Below are positions 22,764-27,915 of a stretch of DNA of 27,915 bases, in pieces. The position numbers were made by a program, and so were the translations under genes. A model generated the notes under the pieces. The model made no database searches and was not told where the DNA came from. It worked only from the letters and a program-made list of their open reading frames with translations. The DNA is taken from NCBI GenBank assembly GCA_034433305.1, contig DAOUAM010000036.1, positions 1 through 27,915 of the forward strand, in the 5' to 3' direction. Every line of letters starts with the position of its first letter. Within the stretch, counting starts at the first letter, position 1. The DNA comes from DAOUAM01 sp034433305. Its GTDB lineage: Bacteria; Chloroflexota; Dehalococcoidia; Lucifugimonadales; DAOUAM01.

Positions 22764-23510
22764 GTGACCACACTGGGAAACAAGCGTATACCGACACTGG
22801 CGGAGACGAAAGTCCTGCGGCGAGTGGACCTGACCCCGGACCTGATGCTGCTGTGGCTGGAGCGGCCTGAGGGCTTCTCCTTCAAGGCGGGCCAGTACTG
22901 CACCATCGGCCTGGATGGAATCGAGCGGGCGTACTCCATAGCCTCGGCGCCATATGAAGAGGCCCTGGAGCTTTTTATCGAGCTGGTGCCTCTGCCTCAT
23001 GGGGTGCTGACCCCCAGGCTCTGGCACCTCAAAGTGGGGGACAAGCTCACCATCAGGCCCCGCGCCAAGGGCATCTTCACCTTCGACCCCAGCCTGCCCA
23101 ACCAGTTGCTGGTTGCCACCGTCACCGGCGTCGTCCCATATATCAGCTACATACGCGACTACCTGCACAACCACCGCAACGGGCACCGCTTCTATGTGCT
23201 CCAGGGCGCGAGCTACTGCGACGAGTTCGCCTATGACCACGAGCTGCAGCAACTGGCGGCCCAGTACCCGGACATGGTCACCTACGTGCCCACCGTCAGC
23301 CGGCCCAGGGAAGAGCGCAACCGGCGCTGGTGCGCCGAGACCGGGCGCGTGAACCTCATCGTGGAGCGCTACGCCGAGAAGTGGTGCCTCACCCCAAAGG
23401 ACACCATTGTCTATGCCTGCGGCCATCCAGGCATGATCGAGGACGTGAAGGCCCGGATGGTGCCCAGGGGCTACACCTTCAAGGAAGAGCGTTTCTGGAA
23501 GGAAGACTAG
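22764..23510 (+). CDS. Ferredoxin-NADP reductase family flavoprotein
   Basis: FAD-dependent reductase that exchanges electrons between NADPH and ferredoxin or flavodoxin. The GTG at 22764 follows GGAGGG (22747-22752) and gives 248 residues, the length of E. coli Fpr. The frame is open upstream but without family character. The FAD motif RAYSIAS is at 55-61 and the C-terminal ACGHPGMIEDVK near 215. The nucleotide-binding loop, usually GTGTGIAPF, reads ATVTGVVPY, so NADP affinity may be altered. It ends FWKED instead of in a single aromatic residue. It converges on the nitrile-hydratase-type operon with 7 bp between stops, so the two are neighbours but not co-transcribed. Confidence 0.85.
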   Translation: MTTLGNKRIPTLAETKVLRRVDLTPDLMLLWLERPEGFSFKAGQYCTIGLDGIERAYSIASAPYEEALELFIELVPLPHGVLTPRLWHLKVGDKLTIRPRAKGIFTFDPSLPNQLLVATVTGVVPYISYIRDYLHNHRNGHRFYVLQGASYCDEFAYDHELQQLAAQYPDMVTYVPTVSRPREERNRRWCAETGRVNLIVERYAEKWCLTPKDTIVYACGHPGMIEDVKARMVPRGYTFKEERFWKED

Positions 23511-23517
23511 CCGCGCC

Positions 23518-24162
23518 CTAGCTGGCAGGCGCTGGCTCAGGCGAGCGCGGGTCGGCGACGCCGATCATGCTGTCGCGGGTGACCAGCCTGGCCAGTTCCT
23601 CCTCGCTCATGCCCTCGGTGCCGGCCGGACGCCTGGGGAGCACCAGGTAGCGCATGTCGGCGGTGCTGTCCAGCACCCGTACCTCCACGTTGGCGGGCAG
23701 CTCCAGGCCAAACTCGCGCATCACCCCGCGCGGGTCCACCACGGCGCGGGAGCGATAGGCCAGGCTCTTGTACCAGTCGGGTGGCCTGCCCAGCAGGCTG
23801 ACGGGATAGCAGGAGCAAAGGGTGCATACCACCAGGTGATGTACCCTGTCTGTATTCTCCACCACAGCTAGCTCAGCGCCCTCGAAAGTGTAGCCCAGCT
23901 CGGCCAGCGCCGCCTTTGGGGCCGCCAGCAAGCGCGCCCTGAACTCCGAGTCTGCCCACGCATGGGCAACGACCCTGGCGCCGTCGGCCGGCGAGCGCGC
24001 TTCCAGGTCGTCGGCGGCCCGCTGGACCTCCTCCCTGGTGACCACGCCCTTCTCCACCAGCAGCTCCTCCAGGGCCTTCGCCAGCCTGCCATAGTAGTCC
24101 AACTCACTGTCCGGCCTTATGCCCGGGTGGGCGTGGCCGTCGCCGTCATGCCTTTCGCTCAT
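23518..24162 (-). CDS. Nitrile hydratase alpha / thiocyanate hydrolase gamma-type subunit, cobalt form
   Basis: Metal-carrying subunit of a nitrile hydratase-family enzyme, which hydrates nitriles to amides or, in thiocyanate hydrolase, converts thiocyanate to carbonyl sulfide and ammonia. The 214-residue protein has the metal site C113-T-L-C116-S-C118. Thr at the second position is typical of cobalt enzymes, Ser of iron enzymes. C116 and C118 would be oxidised to sulfinic and sulfenic forms. The surrounding PPDWYKS and VDPRGVM.EFG match the family. The ATG at 24162 has AGGAGG 5 bases upstream. It is the third gene of its operon, 30 bp after the beta C-terminal-type gene. Nitrile hydratase and thiocyanate hydrolase cannot be separated from this sequence alone. 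Confidence 0.9.
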   Translation of the reverse strand: MSERHDGDGHAHPGIRPDSELDYYGRLAKALEELLVEKGVVTREEVQRAADDLEARSPADGARVVAHAWADSEFRARLLAAPKAALAELGYTFEGAELAVVENTDRVHHLVVCTLCSCYPVSLLGRPPDWYKSLAYRSRAVVDPRGVMREFGLELPANVEVRVLDSTADMRYLVLPRRPAGTEGMSEEELARLVTRDSMIGVADPRSPEPAPAS

Positions 24163-24192
24163 GGTGCCCTCCTTCGTCTGTAGTGGGCTGCG

Positions 24193-24486
24193 CTAAGCCG
24201 GTGCCAGCCAGTGTTGATAGATGTCCACGCAGACTTTGTCTACTGAAGGGCCAGCGTAGTTTTCCCAGATGCTGGGCTGGTCGAACTCCACCAGGTAGAG
24301 GGGCTGCCGGGGAAGGCCCTGGCCGCCGTAGGCGAGGCCTTCCGGATTGGGGAACACGCCCTGCAGCCTGACCACGCGCCCGGCCTTGCCGCGGACATAG
24401 TGGGGCGTGCGGCAGTGGCCCTTCGGCTCGTCGGCGCGGACACGCACGCGGTCGCCCGGGCGGAAGCGGGGCGTCAGCGCCTCCAT
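24193..24486 (-). CDS. Nitrile hydratase beta C-terminal-type subunit (SH3-like)
   Basis: A 97-residue protein equal to the C-terminal SH3-like domain of nitrile hydratase beta, or the beta subunit of thiocyanate hydrolase. It shows F.PGDRVRV near residue 9, H.R.P.Y.RGK.G.V near 27, the G.F.NPE segment, YLVEF near 65, and a C-terminal VD.Y.HWL. The ATG at 24486 overlaps the upstream stop as TGATG, with GGGAGG 5 bases before it, so translation is coupled. In most nitrile hydratases this domain is fused behind the N-terminal one; here it is a separate polypeptide. Confidence 0.88.
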   Translation of the reverse strand: MEALTPRFRPGDRVRVRADEPKGHCRTPHYVRGKAGRVVRLQGVFPNPEGLAYGGQGLPRQPLYLVEFDQPSIWENYAGPSVDKVCVDIYQHWLAPA

Positions 24487-24791
24487 CACAGCCTCCCGCG
24501 CTGCTCAATCTCCGCCACCTTGCGGGCGACCTCCGCCTCGGTGAGGATGCCCTTCTCCACCAGCAGCCTTTTGGTTGCCTCTGCCCAGCGCTGGTAGTAG
24601 CTCATGGCCTCGTACTGCGCCGGCTCGATGCTCTCGATAGCCCGGCGCAGCTCGTCGGTGCGCCGGATGCCCTTCCTCCCCAGGACGATATTCAGCGCGT
24701 GGGTCCGCACCTCCCAGTCGGCCTTGGGGTGGTCAGTCTTGTCTATCGGCCCGTCGGTGGGCCAGCCGCCCCGGTCGTAGACTCTGGGCAT
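24486..24791 (-). CDS. Nitrile hydratase beta N-terminal-type subunit
   Basis: A 101-residue protein resembling the N-terminal half of nitrile hydratase beta, or the alpha subunit of thiocyanate hydrolase. It has YDRGGWPTDGPID near the start, W E.R..AL near residue 25, and SYYQRWAEATKRLLVEKGIL followed by T.AEV near the C-terminus. The helical C-terminal part resembles residues 22-46 of the alpha-type subunit (LDYYGRLAKALEELLVEKGV). The ATG at 24791 has AGGAGG 5 bases upstream; a longer open frame to 24995 runs through the promoter. Activator proteins of cobalt nitrile hydratases share this fold, so it might instead be an activator. The tight coupling to the beta C-terminal gene favours a split beta subunit. 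Confidence 0.8.
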   Translation of the reverse strand: MPRVYDRGGWPTDGPIDKTDHPKADWEVRTHALNIVLGRKGIRRTDELRRAIESIEPAQYEAMSYYQRWAEATKRLLVEKGILTEAEVARKVAEIEQRGRL

Positions 24792-24858
24792 GGTCGCCTC
24801 CTTCGGCAGCAGTCCAGGAAGAGAACAGCCAGGAAGAAGCATGCCAGGGGATAGATGC

Positions 24859-24887
24859 ACTATAGGCCCCGCCAGGAGCGGCGTCAA
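24859..24887 (-). promoter_or_regulatory. Promoter of the nitrile hydratase-type operon
   Basis: On the minus strand TTGACG (24887-24882), exactly 17 bases, and TATAGT (24864-24859); each hexamer has 5 of 6 consensus bases. Transcription should start near 24852, giving a leader of about 60 bases before the ATG at 24791. Confidence 0.7.
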
Positions 24888-25024
24888 GATGGATGGCACG
24901 GCGGACCTCATCTCCAAGGCCCCCTCATCTTGGACACCAGAGGCGAGGTCGCCCCGCCATGTCCCTGGCCTGCCTCCACGGGGAACTTGGCCCACGCGGC
25001 CTTTCGCCGTGGCCCTGCCTTCAG

Positions 25025-25030
25025 TACAAT
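25025..25030 (+). promoter_or_regulatory. Possible -10 element for mutS
   Basis: TACAAT (5 of 6) ends 30 bases before the mutS ATG, a good distance for a short leader. No clear -35 is found. Confidence 0.3.
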
Positions 25031-25060
25031 TGGGCTGGATATTCGAGGCGTGCCGATGCT

Positions 25061-27664
25061 ATGACCACTCCGGCCAGGCGCCAGTACCTGCGTATCAAGA
25101 AGGAGCACCCCAAGGAAATCCTCCTGTTCCGCATGGGGGACTTCTACGAGACCTTTGACGACGACGCTCGCATAGTCTCCCGCGAGCTGGAGATCGCCCT
25201 CACGTCCCGCGAGATGGGGCGCGGCCAGCGCGTGCCCCTGGCCGGCATACCCTATCACGCCCTGGAGTCATACCTGGCACGGCTGGTCAAGAAGGGCTAC
25301 CGCGTCGCCATCTGCGAGCAGACCAGCGACCCGGCCACCTCCAGGGGCCTGGTGGACCGCGAGGTGGTGCGCGTGGTGACGCCCGGCACCGTCATCGAGG
25401 ACTCCATCCTGGACCGCAAGGCCAACAACTACCTGGCCTCGGCGGTCATCGAGGGCGACGAGGCGGGCCTGGCCTACGTGGACATCACCACCAGCGAGTT
25501 CGCCACCAGCCAGCTTCCCCTGGGAAGCCTGGCGGTGGAGCTGAGCAGGCTCATGCCCTCGGAGGTCCTGGTAGTGGAAGGCACCGAGGGCCTGCCGGTT
25601 GAGCCAGGCGTTACCGTGACTCCCCTGGAGCCTGACGCCTTCAACCTGGACTGGGCCAGGGAGGCGCTGCTGGCCCACTTCAAGGTGGCGTCGCTGGAGG
25701 CCTTCGGCTGCGATAGCCTGCCGCTGGCCATCCGGGCGGCCGGCGCCATTCTGGACTACCTGGGCCGCAACCAGAAGCCGGCCCTGGCCCAGGTCACCTC
25801 CCTGTACACCTACTCCACGGCCTCCTACATGGTCCTGGACCCCCAGACGCGACGCAACCTGGAGCTTTTCCAGGGCGGGCGCTGGGGCGCGGCCAGCGCG
25901 TCGCTGTTCTCGGTGCTGGACCGCACCCGGACGCCCATGGGAGCGCGGCTGCTGAGGAAGTGGCTGGGCCAGCCCCTGCTGGACGTGGCCCAGCTCGTCA
26001 GGAGGCAGGACGCCGTGGCCTGGTTCCACCGCAGCGCCCTGCGCCGCGAGCGCGTCCTGGCCCTGCTGGAGTCGGTATCGGACGTGGAGCGGCTGGTCAA
26101 CAGGGTGCGGGGCTTCAGCGCCACGCCCCGCGACCTGGTGGCCCTGGGCCACAGCCTGGAGGTGGTGCCGCAGGTCAGGGCTGTCCTGCAGGAGGACGAC
26201 GACACGCCGCAGGTCGCCTGGCTGGCCGAGAGCATGCGCGACAACGCCGAGACAGTCCACCTCATCAGGAACGCCCTCAGCGAGGCCCCGCCGCTATCGG
26301 TAGGCGACGGCAACGTCATCCGGCCGGGCTTCTCGCCCGACCTGGACGCCCTGAGGACATCCTCCCGCGACGCCCAGGACTACATCGCCAGGCTGGAGCA
26401 GCGGGAGCGCCAGCGCACGGGCATCAACTCCCTCAAGGTGGGGTACAACAAGGTCTTCGGCTACTACATCGAGGTCAGCAAGCCCAACCTCCACAGGGTG
26501 CCGCCCGACTACATCCGGAGACAGACGCTGGTCAACGGGGAGCGCTTCATCACGCCGGAGATGAAGGAGTACGAGTCCATTGTGCTCAACGCCCAGGACC
26601 GCATCAGCGAGCTGGAGGCGTCGCTGTTCCGGCAGGTGTGCCAGCAGGTGGCCGAGGCCGCGCCCTCCATCCTGGCGACGGCCCAGGCCATCGCCCAGGC
26701 CGACGTCTTCTGCTCCCTGGCCGACGTGGCCGCTCGCTACGGCTACGTGCGGCCCCAGCTCAACGATGGCGACGTCATCGAGATCAAGCAGGGCCGCCAC
26801 CCCGTGGTGGAGCGCATGCTGCCCTCAGGCTCCTTCGTGCCCAACGACACGCGCATGTCCACTCTCGATGACCAACTCATCATCCTCACCGGCCCCAACA
26901 TGGCGGGCAAGTCCACCTACATACGGCAGGTGGCCCTCATTGTGCTGATGGCCCAGGTGGGCAGCTTCGTCCCGGCCCAGTCGGCCACCATCGGCATAGT
27001 GGACCGCATCTTCACCCGCGTGGGACTCCAGGACGACCTGGCGGTAGGCCAGTCCACCTTCATGGTGGAGATGGTGGAGACGGCGGCCATCCTGCACCAC
27101 GCCACTCGCCGCTCCCTCATCGTCCTGGACGAGATAGGCCGGGGCACCAGCACCTACGACGGCCTGGCCATCGCCCGCGCCGTGGCCGAGTACATCCACA
27201 ACCACCCGCGCCTGGGCTGCAAGACGCTCTTCGCCACCCACTACCACGAGCTTACCCAGCTTGCCGACTACCTGCCCCGTGTGCGCAACTTCAATGTGGC
27301 GGTGTCCGAAGACCAGGGTAACGTGGTCTTCCTGCGGCGCATCGTGCCCGGCGGCGCCGACCGCAGCTACGGTGTCCACGTGGCGCGGCTGGCCGGGCTG
27401 CCCATTGCCGTCATCAACCGCGCCTGGGAGGTGCTAGCCGAACTGGAGAGCAACCGCAACCACCACATCGCGCCGCCGGCGGGCCTGGCCCAGGCCAGGG
27501 CTGGTCGCCGGGGCAGGGCGCCGGCCGCGGCCCAGTTGTCCCTCATGGGGGCGACGCCCTCGCTCATGGAGGAGCTGCTGTCCCTGGACATCGGCTCCAT
27601 GACGCCCATCGAGGCCATCAACAAGCTCTACGAGCTACAGGAGAAGGCGAGGAGCGAGATGTGA
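25061..27664 (+). CDS. mutS: DNA mismatch repair protein MutS
   Basis: Binds mismatches and small loops and starts repair as an ATP-switched clamp. ATG 25061 (MTTPARRQYL) gives 867 residues, the usual size; the frame extends to 24893 without homologous sequence. The mismatch-wedge motif F28-Y-E30 is in MGDFYETF. Connector, core and clamp domains follow, then the ATPase. There, Walker A GPNMAGKS is at 611-618, Walker B LIVLDEIGRGTSTYDG about 75 residues later, and FATHYHEL after that. The C-terminus ends with the helix-turn-helix-type MTPIEAINKLYELQ used in dimerisation. A Gly/Ala/Arg-rich linker (AQARAGRRGRAPAAAQ) precedes it. With F-x-E present it is MutS1 and not MutS2. No mutL is in the window. 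Confidence 0.97.
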   Translation: MTTPARRQYLRIKKEHPKEILLFRMGDFYETFDDDARIVSRELEIALTSREMGRGQRVPLAGIPYHALESYLARLVKKGYRVAICEQTSDPATSRGLVDREVVRVVTPGTVIEDSILDRKANNYLASAVIEGDEAGLAYVDITTSEFATSQLPLGSLAVELSRLMPSEVLVVEGTEGLPVEPGVTVTPLEPDAFNLDWAREALLAHFKVASLEAFGCDSLPLAIRAAGAILDYLGRNQKPALAQVTSLYTYSTASYMVLDPQTRRNLELFQGGRWGAASASLFSVLDRTRTPMGARLLRKWLGQPLLDVAQLVRRQDAVAWFHRSALRRERVLALLESVSDVERLVNRVRGFSATPRDLVALGHSLEVVPQVRAVLQEDDDTPQVAWLAESMRDNAETVHLIRNALSEAPPLSVGDGNVIRPGFSPDLDALRTSSRDAQDYIARLEQRERQRTGINSLKVGYNKVFGYYIEVSKPNLHRVPPDYIRRQTLVNGERFITPEMKEYESIVLNAQDRISELEASLFRQVCQQVAEAAPSILATAQAIAQADVFCSLADVAARYGYVRPQLNDGDVIEIKQGRHPVVERMLPSGSFVPNDTRMSTLDDQLIILTGPNMAGKSTYIRQVALIVLMAQVGSFVPAQSATIGIVDRIFTRVGLQDDLAVGQSTFMVEMVETAAILHHATRRSLIVLDEIGRGTSTYDGLAIARAVAEYIHNHPRLGCKTLFATHYHELTQLADYLPRVRNFNVAVSEDQGNVVFLRRIVPGGADRSYGVHVARLAGLPIAVINRAWEVLAELESNRNHHIAPPAGLAQARAGRRGRAPAAAQLSLMGATPSLMEELLSLDIGSMTPIEAINKLYELQEKARSEM

Positions 27665-27684
27665 CGCCCACCCGAGGCTGGGCG
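27665..27684 (+). terminator. Stem-loop just after mutS, weak terminator candidate
   Basis: CGCCCA (27665-27670) and TGGGCG (27679-27684) form a 6-bp stem with an 8-base loop directly after the mutS stop. There is no T run. Confidence 0.3.
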
Positions 27685-27915
27685 GCTGGCGCCGGGCCGC
27701 GGTCCTGCACACAAGGGCATGGGCCGGCTGAGTGCTGGTAGCTTGAAGCCTTCTTGAGTTAGGTGTATATGGTGTAATGTAGGGGCGGGTCTCAGACCTA
27801 TGCTGTCCGATAAAACCTCATGTTGGGTAAGGAGGTGTATCGCAGCCCGGCAGGGGGAGTTGATAAGCGTTGGGGAAGCAGTCTCCCTCCTCCAGGTGGA
27901 CCAAGGCCGACTGGA
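27685..27915. other. Non-coding tail, with a possible next gene start at the edge
   Basis: No complete gene. A degenerate dispersed hairpin lies at 27778-27800. From TTG 27860 to the edge an open frame reads L-I-S-V-G-E-A-V-S-L-L-Q-V-D, which resembles a protein N-terminus, but the only purine-rich site (GGGGGAG) is too close to serve it. Too little is present to call it. Confidence 0.3.
27778..27800. repeat. Dispersed hairpin repeat, copy 3 (degenerate)
   Basis: GTAGGGGCGGGTCTCAGACCTA has the left arm of the 1946-1980 and 16658-16682 elements and an inner GGTCT-C-AGACC stem, but its outer right arm has decayed. Confidence 0.55.

Noticed and set aside
24893..25060. N-terminal extension of MutS
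   Set aside because: It has no MutS homology, and its left end (24893) falls within six bases of the promoter of the divergent operon (24859-24887).
1..27915. Phage, transposase, toxin-antitoxin, restriction or other defence genes; rRNA or tRNA genes
   Set aside because: None of the open frames shows the motifs of such systems, and no tRNA cloverleaf or rRNA segment was recognised by eye in the gaps; a covariance-model search would be needed to exclude small RNAs.

Overview
This is a GC-rich (by eye about 63-65%), densely coded bacterial window. Core genes are grouped as xseA...xseB and tig-clpP-clpX, with efp, mutS and an orphan SigB/F/G-type sigma factor. Accessory catabolic enzymes are mixed in: enolase superfamily, amidase, SDR, medium-chain dehydrogenase, CehA/McbA hydrolase and a nitrile-hydratase-like enzyme. 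Together with G-rich hairpin repeats this points to a Chloroflexota bacterium, probably Dehalococcoidia or SAR202-like, with one membrane. That placement is inference from gene content and protein style; no rRNA or tRNA gene was seen to confirm it.

Layout, left to right. 1-6182 (+): the 3' part of an aminopeptidase P-type gene, efp, xseA, a DUF4389 membrane protein, xseB, a PHP phosphoesterase and a rhomboid protease with a C-terminal TPR-like tail. A PurN-like formyltransferase follows (6198-7028, +). It converges on the tig-clpP-clpX protein quality-control operon (10402-7074, -), which has a good sigma-70 promoter. 10546-13193 (-): an amidase, then a block of 84-bp tandem repeats, then a short zinc-type dehydrogenase. 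Back-to-back promoters separate that dehydrogenase from a + strand pair, an L-rhamnose-mutarotase-like protein (apparent AUC start) and an SDR. A non-coding repeat block (14480-14935) leads to two adjacent genes that together match the two parts of mammalian D-glutamate cyclase.

16797-17621 (-) is the sigma factor. A 409-bp leader region with a candidate zinc-ribbon microprotein precedes a CehA/McbA-family PHP-like hydrolase. Next come a membrane-anchored alpha/beta hydrolase (+), a small membrane protein with exact 23-residue repeats (-) and an unusual enolase-superfamily protein (-). A ferredoxin-NADP reductase (+) converges on a three-gene nitrile hydratase/thiocyanate hydrolase-type operon (-) whose beta subunit is split in two and whose alpha-type subunit carries a cobalt-type CTLCSC site. 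mutS (+) and a short non-coding tail close the window.

The most distinctive points are the split three-subunit nitrile-hydratase-family operon with its own promoter, the split D-glutamate cyclase pair, the EF-P with glutamine at the tip position normally modified, the AUC-started mutarotase gene downstream of a divergent promoter pair, the candidate CxxC microprotein ahead of the CehA-like gene, and two families of dispersed palindromic repeats. I did not find a clear phage, transposase, CRISPR or defence system.
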